Assembly: GCF_900103885.1 (NCBI RefSeq) | Contig: NZ_FNIM01000004.1 | Location: forward strand, 114,611 to 178,610 | Direction: 5' to 3' | From: Actinomyces ruminicola | Lineage (GTDB): Bacteria; Actinomycetota; Actinomycetes; Actinomycetales; Actinomycetaceae | Length of the DNA stretch: 64,000 bases | Shown here: positions 8,990 to 18,992 of the stretch, piece after piece | Layout: each line of letters begins with the position of its first letter | Position numbering within the stretch: the first letter of the stretch is position 1 | Notes under the pieces: model-generated | What the model saw: only the letters and a program-made list of their open reading frames with translations | The model's database searches: none | What the model was told of the DNA's origin: nothing | Position numbers and translations under genes: made by a program

Positions 8990-9828
8990 AGCGTGCCGCT
9001 TACCTACGCCTCCTCACACTTGCCGCAGTTACTTTGATGGCATTGACCACTACACCCGACGCATTCGCAGACACCCATTCGAAACACGAATTCAGCAGTG
9101 AGGCCCACGGTAGTTCGGTGACTGTTACTGGTGGTTGGTCGTATCAGGTGTACTCCTCATCGCCGGGCGCGCCCGCCACCGGCGGCCATTACGGAGGCGG
9201 GGCGTTCGACGAGCAGGCCGCCCGCACCGCACAACTGATGTACCTAGCCTGCGTCGGCATACGAAGCGCCGCGTCGGGCGGCGCCCGAAACGCCGACTTC
9301 GACCCGACCGACTGCGCCACACACACCGCCCCCACCACCACCGCCACCGGGACCGACGGGGGCCCGGTGGCGGTCACGGTCTCCGCCTCCCAGGTAGTGA
9401 CCCTGCTGGCCGACGGATCGGGCATCACCCGCCAGCCCCCGGGAGCAGAAGTCCTGATCAGCAAGGACTTCATCGTCTACACCAACCCCGACACACAGGT
9501 GCTTTCCACCACCGTCGCCGGCACCGAGGTCGTCATCCACGCCACACCAGTGTCCTACACCTGGGACTGGGGCGACGGCACCACCACGACCACCACTGCT
9601 CCGGGTGCACCGTGGCCCAACCAGACCGTCACCCACCGCTACACCCACACCGCCCAAGACATAACCACCACCCTCACAACCACCTGGAAGGCCACCTTCA
9701 CCCCCACCGGCGGCACCACCACACCCATAACCGGAACCATCACCACCACCAACACCACCACCCCCTACAACACCGTCCGCACCCTCACCTACCTCACCGA
9801 CCAAGCCGAAACCACCCAAGGACACTAA
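8986..9828 (+). CDS. Secreted PKD-domain protein
   Basis: 280 residues from the ATG at 8986, which overlaps the upstream stop and has a strong GAGGAGGGAGGAG site. A signal peptide (MKRAAYLRLLTLAAVTLMAL) ends near ADAFADT-type residues 25-30. The second half holds a PKD-like fold with the motif YTWDWGDGT and a downstream HRYTHT, and is extremely Thr-rich, with many consecutive ACC/ACA codons. It is probably exported to the cell surface with the DUF6318 lipoprotein encoded just upstream. No enzyme motif is visible. Role unknown; adhesion or cell-wall association is a guess. Confidence 0.8.
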   Translation: MKRAAYLRLLTLAAVTLMALTTTPDAFADTHSKHEFSSEAHGSSVTVTGGWSYQVYSSSPGAPATGGHYGGGAFDEQAARTAQLMYLACVGIRSAASGGARNADFDPTDCATHTAPTTTATGTDGGPVAVTVSASQVVTLLADGSGITRQPPGAEVLISKDFIVYTNPDTQVLSTTVAGTEVVIHATPVSYTWDWGDGTTTTTTAPGAPWPNQTVTHRYTHTAQDITTTLTTTWKATFTPTGGTTTPITGTITTTNTTTPYNTVRTLTYLTDQAETTQGH

Positions 9829-9863
9829 ACGCCCACAGTGCAGCGAGCAGCGCGGCCCGCCGG

Positions 9864-10088
9864 TCACAACCGGTCGTGCTTCTCGCAGAAGACGTGGTCG
9901 CCCAGGATCTTGAAGCCGTCACGTTCAGCCGCGCGCAGGGCGTCCTGCTCGGTGTAGCTCAGCGCCAGCACGCGCTCAATCGCCGTGCCGTCCGGGTCGT
10001 GGACGGTGTCGACCACCCGGTGGGCGACCATCCGGTCGCACCCCTCGTGGTCACAGCGGATGGCGATTGCCTCGCGACGAACGAACAT
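9864..10088 (-). CDS. Small CxxxxC...CxxH zinc-finger-like protein
   Basis: 74 residues. It has Cys-4-Cys (RCDHEGCD, residues about 12-17) and a C-terminal FCEKH, a spacing that could bind one zinc ion. There is no signal peptide or membrane segment. It is convergent with the PKD gene and stands alone. I do not recognise the family with certainty; similar short proteins occur in Actinomyces genomes and phages. Function unknown. Confidence 0.65.
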   Translation of the reverse strand: MFVRREAIAIRCDHEGCDRMVAHRVVDTVHDPDGTAIERVLALSYTEQDALRAAERDGFKILGDHVFCEKHDRL

Positions 10089-10254
10089 GTGATCCCCTCT
10101 CGGATTCGGTATCGCCGCCGATGAGCCGACGGCATTGAAGGACTGCCGGAGGGCACCCCTGCCCCCGGTTCAGCACCGGTCCGTATCATGCCTCACACCG
10201 CCGCGGCCCGCGCGGCCGCATCCGGGAACTCCTTCGGCTCCGCCACCCGGCCGC

Positions 10255-10260
10255 TAGTCT
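10255..10260 (+). promoter_or_regulatory. Leaderless-type -10 box of the TauE/SafE gene
   Basis: TAGTCT lies 8 nt before the ATG at 10269 and inside the longer open frame starting at 10188, which argues for 10269 as the start. Confidence 0.55.
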
Positions 10261-10268
10261 TGGCCGCG

Positions 10269-11018
10269 ATGTCGCCCGTAATCACCTACGCCCTACTGTT
10301 CCTCGCCGGCGTGTTGGCCGCCATCGTCGGCTACCTGGTGGGGATGGCGTCACTCGTCTCCTACCCGGCGATGGTGGCCCTGGGCGTACCCCCGGTGGTT
10401 GCCAACGCCTCCAACACGGTCAGCCTGATTCCCGGCGGCATCGGCTCGTTGATCACCTCCTGGGACCGGCTGAGGCAGATCCGCTACTACCCGCTGCTCC
10501 CGCAGGTACTCATCGCCGTCGTCGGCGGGCTCGTGGGCGGGACGCTGCTGCTGGTGGCGCCACCGGGAGTGTTCGAGGCCATCGTGCCCTGGCTGGTGCT
10601 ACTGGCGACCGTGCTGGTCGCCCTCAGTCCGCGGCTGCGGCGAGGCGCCGCCAACTACCGCCTGGCCGCCCCCGCCTTCCTGACCCTCATGGCCGCGATC
10701 ATGGTCTACAGCGGCTACTTCGGCGCCGGCGCGGGCGTACTCTTCTTCGCCCTGTGCACCCTGGGCACACCCATGAACACCCACGCGGCGGTGGTGATGA
10801 AGACGCCCATGCTGACGCTGTCCAACTTCTCCGCCGCCGTGCTGTTCATAGTGCAGGGCCGAGTCGACTGGGGCGCGGCAATCGCCGTCGGCATCGGCTC
10901 CTTCGTCGGCGGTTACGCGGCACCCCTGATTCAGCGGCTCATTCCCGAGCGCGTCATTCATGCCGCGGTTGTGGTCGGCGGCCTGGTCCTGACCGTCTGG
11001 CTGCTGCTCGGCTTCTGA
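10269..11018 (+). CDS. TauE/SafE family permease
   Basis: 249 residues with about eight hydrophobic helices, in the sulfite exporter TauE/SafE family, which moves small organic or sulfur anions across the membrane. The first helix region VLAAIVGYLVGMASLVSYPAM and the central GAGAGVLFFALCTLG show the two repeated halves with Gly-rich motifs. The start is placed at 10269, just after a TAGTCT box; an in-frame ATG at 10188 would add 27 non-hydrophobic residues. Its substrate cannot be read. Confidence 0.83.
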   Translation: MSPVITYALLFLAGVLAAIVGYLVGMASLVSYPAMVALGVPPVVANASNTVSLIPGGIGSLITSWDRLRQIRYYPLLPQVLIAVVGGLVGGTLLLVAPPGVFEAIVPWLVLLATVLVALSPRLRRGAANYRLAAPAFLTLMAAIMVYSGYFGAGAGVLFFALCTLGTPMNTHAAVVMKTPMLTLSNFSAAVLFIVQGRVDWGAAIAVGIGSFVGGYAAPLIQRLIPERVIHAAVVVGGLVLTVWLLLGF

Positions 11019-11097
11019 CCCCGGCCCGACGGCAGCCGCATCCCCTGCCCGACGCCGCCCCGGTCATCCTCCGAGCCGTGCCGACGCCGTCGCTCGG

Positions 11098-11760
11098 CTA
11101 GACCCGCAGCCCCAGCCCCCGCATGCGGGTGGTCGCCCCCTGGGAGAGGGCCTCGTGCAGTGCCTCGGCCTCCGCTCCCGAGACTGCCAGATCCGGCACG
11201 GATGCCAGTAGCCGCTTCATGGTGCCGATCTCCTCACCGACCACGCGGCGGCCCCACAGTCCCAGGCGCGCCGCCAGCTGCGTGTCCTCGCCGATCGCCG
11301 GCACCAGCTGCGCCGGCGCGAAGTCCGCAAGGCGGTCGGCGCCGATCTCCTCCGTCAGCCGCTCGCGCAGCGGCGCATCCAGCGTCTGCGCGAGCGCGAC
11401 GACGAAGTCCCGCATCAACCCGAAGGTCAGGTAGGTCTTGGTCAAGCGCTCGTACCAGTCCAGGGGCCGCAGGCGCTCATCAAAGTCGCCCAGTGCGCCG
11501 ATGAACGGCGCTGCCGCCTCGAGCACGTCGACGCCGACGGCCGCAGCCGGTTCTCGCAGCCGGTCGAAGGAGGCGACCGCCTCCGCGCTCATACGCAGCA
11601 GCTCGACGCGTGAGGCCATGTCGGAAGCCTTATCGGCATCCTTGGCATAACGGGTGCAGGCGATGGTCCGCGTATAAGCGGCCAGACCGATGACCGCGAC
11701 GGTGTGCGGCGTGGGTGACGCGGCCGCGTCCCGGCCGGTGGGGGAGGCTGAACTGCTCAT
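11098..11760 (-). CDS. Ferritin-like fold protein (MiaE-like actinobacterial family)
   Basis: 220 residues. The body is predicted all-helical, with repeated acidic/His positions, and resembles the actinobacterial ferritin-like group sometimes annotated as tRNA hydroxylase-like. The start at 11760 is supported by TACCCT 6 nt upstream; the open frame continues to 11829 without signal. It stands alone between TauE/SafE and the reductase module. Whether it binds a di-iron centre cannot be settled by eye; a structural role is equally possible. Confidence 0.6.
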   Translation of the reverse strand: MSSSASPTGRDAAASPTPHTVAVIGLAAYTRTIACTRYAKDADKASDMASRVELLRMSAEAVASFDRLREPAAAVGVDVLEAAAPFIGALGDFDERLRPLDWYERLTKTYLTFGLMRDFVVALAQTLDAPLRERLTEEIGADRLADFAPAQLVPAIGEDTQLAARLGLWGRRVVGEEIGTMKRLLASVPDLAVSGAEAEALHEALSQGATTRMRGLGLRV

Positions 11761-11766
11761 GGACCC

Positions 11767-11772
11767 AGGGTA
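11767..11772 (-). promoter_or_regulatory. Leaderless-type -10 box of the ferritin-like gene
   Basis: TACCCT on the minus strand, 6 nt before the ATG at 11760, with no Shine-Dalgarno sequence. Confidence 0.55.
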
Positions 11773-11880
11773 GGCCCTGCCGACGCGCCGATCGGGCGCT
11801 TCTCGGCCGCTTTCCTGGGCGATCCCCATCGACGCCCCGCGTCGCCGTCGAATCGCTCGGCGGCCTCTCCCCCACGCAGA

Positions 11881-12540
11881 CTAATAGGCGACGCAGATGC
11901 GCTGGCGGTGGTACCGCGGCCGCTCAATCTCATCAAGACACGCGTAGCCAAAGTCCTCAAGTCCGATGTACGACTGTGCGGCGTAGTCCGGATCGGAGAT
12001 GTCCTTGGTGCACAGTTCATCGACCGCAACCCTGTAGGTCTTCAGGCGCCGATCCGGGAACATCTTCGCGGCGGGGGCGATCTCAACCCAGTCGAGTTCA
12101 TGCTCCGCCAGGTAGACCTCGTGAGAGAGCTCGTGGACGCCGTACCACGTGCGGTAGAAGGGTGTCAGGAACGAGGTGTCCCTGAGCCGTACACCCGGCT
12201 TGACTTCGAACACGCACGAATCGCCGACGGCGAGGAGCCGCTTGACTCCGCGGGCCTTCGCCGCCTCGACCACATTGCTCGCCCAGGTGCCGAAGGTCGT
12301 GGGGTTGTCGGGATCGGGCATGACCGCGTTCACCAGGACGTCGGTGTCGCTCGGGATCGATGAAATAAGACTCTCGACGTCCGCACAGTCACCATACCGG
12401 GAATCGATATCCGGGAACTCGGTGTGCACGACGTCCTTGGGGTTACGGCTGATGCACACGACTTCGTGGTGACGATCAAGCGCCTCCTCGATGATGCTGG
12501 AGCCGGCATTGCCCGTACCTCCGATTACCGCGATCCTCAT
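11881..12540 (-). CDS. NAD(P)-binding reductase, atypical SDR (second paralogue)
   Basis: 219 residues. The N-terminal Rossmann motif VIGGTGNAG (residues 5-13) and the overall layout place it among atypical short-chain dehydrogenases of the NAD(P)H-binding/YwnB type. It ends DEIERPRYHRQRICVAY, closely matching the end of the gene just upstream (DEIETPVHHRERYTVGY), so the two are paralogues from a duplication. It is the last gene of a minus-strand operon after the NupG-like transporter; GAGAGGAATG precedes its start. Substrate unknown. Confidence 0.8.
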   Translation of the reverse strand: MRIAVIGGTGNAGSSIIEEALDRHHEVVCISRNPKDVVHTEFPDIDSRYGDCADVESLISSIPSDTDVLVNAVMPDPDNPTTFGTWASNVVEAAKARGVKRLLAVGDSCVFEVKPGVRLRDTSFLTPFYRTWYGVHELSHEVYLAEHELDWVEIAPAAKMFPDRRLKTYRVAVDELCTKDISDPDYAAQSYIGLEDFGYACLDEIERPRYHRQRICVAY

Positions 12541-12563
12541 GACTCATTCCTCTCCATTTTCGG

Positions 12564-13217
12564 TCAGTAGCCTACTGTATACCGCTCCCGGTGATGGACG
12601 GGTGTCTCGATCTCGTCTACCATCGCGACGGCGTAGTCCTGCATTGAAATAGTGCTGATGTGGGGGTAATCGGTGCTCTCGAGATCGGTGACTACCAGGT
12701 GGTCATGACCGGTGCGGTAGTGGCCGGTCCGCTCACCGACGTTCTCCTCCATCATCGCTGGCGGCGTTTGGACGACCCAGTCCAAGTCGTGCTCCTGTCG
12801 CATACGTTCCAGAACTCGCTCATGCATCCCGACAACAGGCCTGATCGTCTTGGAGAAGAACTTCGTGTACAGATACACCTTCCCCTCGGTTGTCAGTGCC
12901 GTGCCTGCACCGCCGACCACCAGTAGACGAGCAACGCCCGCCTGCTTGGTAGCCTCGATGACGCCCTCGATAAGTTCCTCGACCTTGTCCAGTCCCAGCG
13001 CCAACGGCGCACCGGCGTAGACGACCGCGTCCGATCCCCGGCTCGCTTCGGCGATGCCATTGACGTCGGCGATATTGAGGCGGTGATACTCGGCCAGTCC
13101 CTCTACCCGAGGCGTCTCGTGAATGTCGATGCCGCGCACATGGTGGCGCCGACCGACGGCCTCGGCCGCGATACGCGAGCCGACGCGTCCGTCTGAACAG
13201 AGAACAGTGATATCCAT
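12564..13217 (-). CDS. NAD(P)-binding reductase-like protein, atypical SDR (first paralogue)
   Basis: 217 residues. Same family and same C-terminal signature as its neighbour, but the Gly-rich loop reads CSDGRVGS, so the first glycine of the usual GxxGxxG is replaced by Ser. Cofactor binding may be altered. AAGGATAGTC lies just before the ATG. It sits between the transporter and the second paralogue, about 20 nt from each. The pair may act as a heteromeric or sequential reductase system on the imported compound; this is inference. Confidence 0.78.
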   Translation of the reverse strand: MDITVLCSDGRVGSRIAAEAVGRRHHVRGIDIHETPRVEGLAEYHRLNIADVNGIAEASRGSDAVVYAGAPLALGLDKVEELIEGVIEATKQAGVARLLVVGGAGTALTTEGKVYLYTKFFSKTIRPVVGMHERVLERMRQEHDLDWVVQTPPAMMEENVGERTGHYRTGHDHLVVTDLESTDYPHISTISMQDYAVAMVDEIETPVHHRERYTVGY

Positions 13218-13232
13218 GACTATCCTTCCAAA

Positions 13233-14510
13233 TTAGTCGCGATTAGTCGCAGGGACCGCGCTGCTGGACGATGAGGTCTTTGGGACGGCTTGGCCACGGT
13301 GCCCGAGCGCCCATAGGACAACGGCGATGCCTGCTGCGCACGCTCCTATGATCCAGAGAGGAATCCATGCGCCCGTGCCTCGAGCCCCGAGGTTCGGAGC
13401 AACCACCGAGTTGAAGACGACGTTCCCGAACAAGGATCCGATGAGGGCGCCCAGGCCGTTGTACAGCATCGTGAACAAGCTCTGACCTTGTGCACTGATC
13501 TCGGGCGGGCAGAGGCTGGACACGTACATCGCACCCAGGACGAGGAGGAAGTCGTTGCAAACGCCCTGCATCGCGATCGCGATGATCAGTGGGATCAGTC
13601 CCGTCCCAGCCGCGAGCGCCATCAGCGGCAACCTGATCGTCCAGCTCAGCATGCCTATCATCAGCGACCATTTCATCCCGACCTTGCGGAGAAGCCATGG
13701 GATGGTCACCACGAAGATGATCTCCGAGAAGGGGCCGAGCGCCATTACGGTGGCCACGTTCTTCACTCCGAGGGCATCGATGTAGGCGGAGGCATACGCC
13801 GTGTAGAGCGCCAGCGGGATGCCGGCGAGTAGCACGCACACCGCGAAGACGCGGAAGTTGTGGTGCCGGAACAGCGTGAATGCCCCTGCACCTACCAAGT
13901 CGCTCAATGAGAACCTGGATTCGGTGCCGGTTGGCGGCGTCGGAGGCAACGTCACCGAGTAGACGGCCATCACCACGGAGATCGACGCCGAGACTAGGAA
14001 GACGGACGGGGAGGCGGACAGACCTCCCTGGCCGACGACGACCCCCGCGACGACGTAGCCGATGGTGCCGAAGACACGCACGTATGGGAAGCTGCTGTTC
14101 CCCTCACCCATGTGTCTGAAGACGATGCTGTTCGCGATCCCCATGGTGGGCATGTAGAACGCCATGTAGATGAAGACAAGCGTCAGTGTCCACCCTTCCG
14201 ACCCTGCCAGCACCGAGTTGCGCAGCGCGATCATGAGGGCTGCGCACACCAGGTGAGTCGCCGCCAGGAGCCGCTCGGATCGGAACCATCGGTCCGCCAG
14301 CGACCCCACGAGCAGAGGCGCGACGAACGCACCGATGGACGCTGAGGAATATGCCAGGCCGATCGCATTGGCCATCCCGAAGGTGGACATCACCAGGCCC
14401 AGCGTCTGGAACCAGGCCCCAAAGACCAGGAACTGGAGCAGCATCATCATGCAGAACCTGACGGTCAAGCGGGTCGTCCCGTTCTGACTGCGCCCAATGT
14501 CTGGAGTCAT
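13233..14510 (-). CDS. NupG-like nucleoside:H+ symporter family MFS transporter
   Basis: 425 residues, 12 hydrophobic segments. The N-terminus (LQFLVFGAWFQTLGLVM, then AYSSASIGAFVAPLLVG, ADRWFRSERLL) and the FPYVRVFGTIGYVVAG segment follow the nucleoside:H+ symporter family closely. GGAGG lies 5 nt before the ATG at 14510, preferred over the ATG at 14513 and the GTG at 14522. It is the first gene of a three-gene operon divergent from a TetR regulator, so it probably imports the compound acted on by the two reductases. A nucleoside substrate is likely from the family but not certain. Confidence 0.82.
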   Translation of the reverse strand: MTPDIGRSQNGTTRLTVRFCMMMLLQFLVFGAWFQTLGLVMSTFGMANAIGLAYSSASIGAFVAPLLVGSLADRWFRSERLLAATHLVCAALMIALRNSVLAGSEGWTLTLVFIYMAFYMPTMGIANSIVFRHMGEGNSSFPYVRVFGTIGYVVAGVVVGQGGLSASPSVFLVSASISVVMAVYSVTLPPTPPTGTESRFSLSDLVGAGAFTLFRHHNFRVFAVCVLLAGIPLALYTAYASAYIDALGVKNVATVMALGPFSEIIFVVTIPWLLRKVGMKWSLMIGMLSWTIRLPLMALAAGTGLIPLIIAIAMQGVCNDFLLVLGAMYVSSLCPPEISAQGQSLFTMLYNGLGALIGSLFGNVVFNSVVAPNLGARGTGAWIPLWIIGACAAGIAVVLWALGHRGQAVPKTSSSSSAVPATNRD

Positions 14511-14689
14511 CATTGCCTCCACTCATGCCGCGACGGTGCTTCGTCTCGTCGGAAGCGTCTCAACCGTTGCGGGCGGCTCAACCCTAGCACAAAGATCGAC
14601 CAGATGGTTCATGTTCAGTTCATCTCTCTCCCCCCGATTGCTCGACTGACTCCAACCCCAGGTAGCCTGCCCCTGAAGGCGAGGTCCGT

Positions 14690-15376
14690 ATGACTGACAG
14701 TGACACAGAGGCAGTCCAGCTCCGGCGACGCCGCGGCACGTACGCAACCGGCCGGGCGACCCAGGTCAAGATCATCAAAGCTGCGGTCGCCTTGTTCGGC
14801 GAGTCCGGCTTCAATGCCTCATCGCTCCGCGATATCGCCAAGCGTGCCGGAGTAACCCACTCGACGCTGCTGCACCACTTTCCGACGAAGGCAGAGCTCC
14901 TCAGGGCGGTTCTGGAGTCTCGCGATCAGGGCGACAGCATCCTCCTGGCGGACAAGGCCCGTGAAGGCATCCCGTTCCTGTCTGCACTGGTGACCTTGAT
15001 GGAGCACAACGCCACCCAGCGACCGCTCATCGAGCTGTACGCCACCCTCAGCGCGGAGGCGACCGCAGTCACACACCCAGCACACGACTACTTCGTAGAC
15101 CGCTACGAGATGGTCATCGAACAGAATCGGCGTGCTTTTGCCCAGATCAAGGCGGAAGGACTGCTTCGAGGTGGCTGCGACGTGGAACGGATCGCCAGGA
15201 ATACCGCCGCCCTGCAAGACGGACTACAGATCCAATGGCTGCTCGACAGCAGGGTCGACATGGCCGCCTGCCTGCGAGAGTTTCTCGACGGCGTCCTAGT
15301 CAAGCCGCTGAGCGAACTCGAGCGGTGTCGTCCGGACGACACCGCCTACATCACGCCCTCTCACCAACGCCTTTGA
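14690..15376 (+). CDS. TetR family transcriptional regulator
   Basis: 228 residues. The N-terminal TetR helix-turn-helix (residues about 25-70, IIKAAVALFGESGFNASSLRDIAKRAGV in part) includes the recognition segment GVTHSTLLHHFPTKAELL. The C-terminal domain is the usual variable ligand pocket. It is divergent from the transporter-reductase operon, with a 179-bp shared promoter region, so it most likely represses that operon until a ligand binds. The module uses less GC-biased codons than the flanking housekeeping genes, judged by eye. Confidence 0.9.
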   Translation: MTDSDTEAVQLRRRRGTYATGRATQVKIIKAAVALFGESGFNASSLRDIAKRAGVTHSTLLHHFPTKAELLRAVLESRDQGDSILLADKAREGIPFLSALVTLMEHNATQRPLIELYATLSAEATAVTHPAHDYFVDRYEMVIEQNRRAFAQIKAEGLLRGGCDVERIARNTAALQDGLQIQWLLDSRVDMAACLREFLDGVLVKPLSELERCRPDDTAYITPSHQRL

Positions 15377-15654
15377 GCCCACAAACCGCTTGCGCCCTAC
15401 GCGATCCATATCTCTTCCCTGCGGCCCGCACAGACGCGTCCAGGTGACTAGTCTTGACTCAGGTTGCCCGGTCGCCATGCCTGTCGTCATGCCTCTCCGC
15501 CCCGCCTGCCCGTCACGGCAACGTGCAGGGCCTCTTCCGCGATCGGCTGCCGCACATGACCGCAGGCGCGAGTCCCGCCGCACGCCGGCGAGCCGCCCGC
15601 GCCGCCTGAGCCCGGGCCCCACGCCCGGATACAACCGAAAGCACCAATCACACC

Positions 15655-17277
<1,623 letters not shown>

Positions 17278-17296
17278 GCCCACGCTCCAGAACAAC

Positions 17297-17329
17297 CGGC
17301 CGCCCGTACGACCTCCGTCCGGGCGGCCG
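17297..17329. terminator. Hairpin between convergent helicase and marC genes
   Basis: Arms CGGCCGCCCG (17297-17306) and CGGGCGGCCG (17320-17329) around a 13-nt loop lie 20 nt after the helicase stop. There is no T-tract on either strand. Confidence 0.55.
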
Positions 17330-17382
17330 CCCCGTCCTCCCCGCGACCGGCGCCAACCACCCGCCGGGAGACACGACCGCGC

Positions 17383-18018
17383 TCAGGCGCCTATCACCGA
17401 GTCAACGTATGCAAGCACGCCGTCGGCCATCATCTGCACCGCGATGGCGGCCAGCAGCAGCCCGAAGATGCGGGTGAGCACCTGGATCGCCGACTCCCCC
17501 AGCATCCGGTGCAGGCCCACGGAGAACCGCAGGACCGCCCAGATGATGACGTGGGTGACCACGATCGCCGCCGTCACGCTCACCCAGCCGACCACGGGCC
17601 CCGACGCCGAATCCACCGCCACCATGGTGGCGACGATCGCGCCGGGCCCCGCCAGCAGGGGCGTGCCCAGGGGCACGAGCGCCGCATTGGTGGCCACCGC
17701 ATCCGGGTCCGGATGCTCCTCGGTCTTGTCGGTGAGCAGTTCGAGGGCCACGAGCAGGAGCAGCAACCCGCCGGAGATCTGCAGCGCGGGCACGGTGATG
17801 CCCAGGAACCGCAGGATGTAGCGCCCGAAGATCGCAAAGACGAGGATCACCGCGAAGGACACCAGGGTGGCCTGGTGAGCCGAGCGGGAGCGCTCGGCGT
17901 GGGTCTGCCGACTGGTCAGCGACAGGAAGATGGGGATGGCGCCGAGCGGGTCCTGGATGACCAGGATCGTGGTGAAGGCAGTCGCGAAGAGCGTTAGGTC
18001 GAATATGTTAGCGAGCAT
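17383..18018 (-). CDS. MarC family integral membrane protein
   Basis: 211 residues with six hydrophobic helices. The N-terminal FLSLTSRQTHAER and the conserved PLGTPLLAGPGAI region identify the MarC/UPF0056 family. The role of the family is unsettled; the old link to multiple antibiotic resistance has not held up. It starts ATG at 18018 and lies downstream of the PHP phosphatase gene on the same strand with a 71-nt gap, so the two may be co-transcribed. Confidence 0.9.
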   Translation of the reverse strand: MLANIFDLTLFATAFTTILVIQDPLGAIPIFLSLTSRQTHAERSRSAHQATLVSFAVILVFAIFGRYILRFLGITVPALQISGGLLLLLVALELLTDKTEEHPDPDAVATNAALVPLGTPLLAGPGAIVATMVAVDSASGPVVGWVSVTAAIVVTHVIIWAVLRFSVGLHRMLGESAIQVLTRIFGLLLAAIAVQMMADGVLAYVDSVIGA

Positions 18019-18089
18019 GGGCTGAGCGGATTGAACGGGCTGATCGGTTGTGGCTGGGGCGGGCGGCGGACGCGGGCACCGACTCCCGG

Positions 18090-18935
18090 TTAGGGAGTGA
18101 GCAGCGGCAAGGTCCCCTCGGCGACGATCCGCTCCAGCAGCGCCGGCGCCATGAGGTTCTCCCCCAAACGGTTCGGCTTGCCGGCACCGTGGTAGTCGGA
18201 GGCGCCGGAGGCGCCCAGGCCGAGCCGCTGCGCCAGCACCCGCGCCTGCTCACGCTGGGCCGAGTCGTGGTCGCGGTGGTCAACCTCAATGGCCGCCAAG
18301 CCGGCCGCGGCCATCTCGGCGAAGGTGGCATCGGGCACGAGTCGCCGCTGCCGGTTCGCGGCGCGCGGGTGGGCGGCCACCGGCACTCCCCCGGCCTCGC
18401 GCACTAGCCGGCAGGCGTCAACCGGGTCCAGCGCCCAGTAGTGGACGTAGTAGGGGCTGGAGGTCGCCAGCGGCCCGGAGAAGGCGGCCGAGCGGTTGGG
18501 GAAGACCCCGGCGGCCACAAGCGCATCGGCGATATGCGGGCGCCCGATGGTGGAGGCGTCGGACGCCTGGGCGAGCACATCCTCCCAGCCGATGGGGTAG
18601 TCGGCCGCCAGCTTTTCGACCATGATCCGTGTGCGGTTGGAGCGCGAGTCGCGGGCGTGGGCCAGCGCGTCGACCAGCGGGACGTAGTCCGGGTCGAACA
18701 GGTAGGCCAGCAGGTGCAGGGTCACGCCGTCGTCCGAGCACGAGATCTCCGCACCGCGCAGCAGGGTCACTCCCGTCTCCGGCACCGCAGCTGCCGCCTC
18801 GGCCCACCCGGCGGTCGTGTCGTGGTCGGTCAGGCCGACGACGTCCAGCCCGGCACGGGCGGCGGCCGCCATGAGCGCGGCGGGGGTGTCCGTGCCGTCC
18901 GAGTAGGCGGAGTGGGTGTGGGGGTCGATGCGCAC
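18090..18935 (-). CDS. PHP-domain phosphoesterase
   Basis: 281 residues, GTG start. The metal-binding PHP motifs are visible in order: DPHTHSAYSDG, GLTDHDT, a Glu in GAEIS, a His in AAHPRAANR, and SDYH near the C-terminus. This set matches the trinuclear-metal nucleotidase group that includes the 3',5'-nucleotide bisphosphate phosphatase/RNase AM (YciV/TrpH-like). It probably hydrolyses nucleotides or short RNA 5' ends in the cytoplasm. TAGACT lies 6 nt before the GTG, so it is probably leaderless. Confidence 0.87.
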   Translation of the reverse strand: MRIDPHTHSAYSDGTDTPAALMAAAARAGLDVVGLTDHDTTAGWAEAAAAVPETGVTLLRGAEISCSDDGVTLHLLAYLFDPDYVPLVDALAHARDSRSNRTRIMVEKLAADYPIGWEDVLAQASDASTIGRPHIADALVAAGVFPNRSAAFSGPLATSSPYYVHYWALDPVDACRLVREAGGVPVAAHPRAANRQRRLVPDATFAEMAAAGLAAIEVDHRDHDSAQREQARVLAQRLGLGASGASDYHGAGKPNRLGENLMAPALLERIVAEGTLPLLTP

Positions 18936-18941
18936 CAGCCA

Positions 18942-18947
18942 AGTCTA
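18942..18947 (-). promoter_or_regulatory. Leaderless-type -10 box of the PHP gene
   Basis: TAGACT on the minus strand, 6 nt before the GTG at 18935. Confidence 0.6.
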
Positions 18948-18980
18948 CGAATACCACCGCCTGTGACTGAGACTACTTGC

Positions 18981-18986
18981 TAGCTT
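18981..18986 (+). promoter_or_regulatory. Leaderless-type -10 box of the Gfo/Idh gene
   Basis: TAGCTT, 6 nt before the ATG at 18993; it lies about 35 bp from the divergent PHP -10 box. Confidence 0.6.
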
Positions 18987-18992
18987 GGGGCC

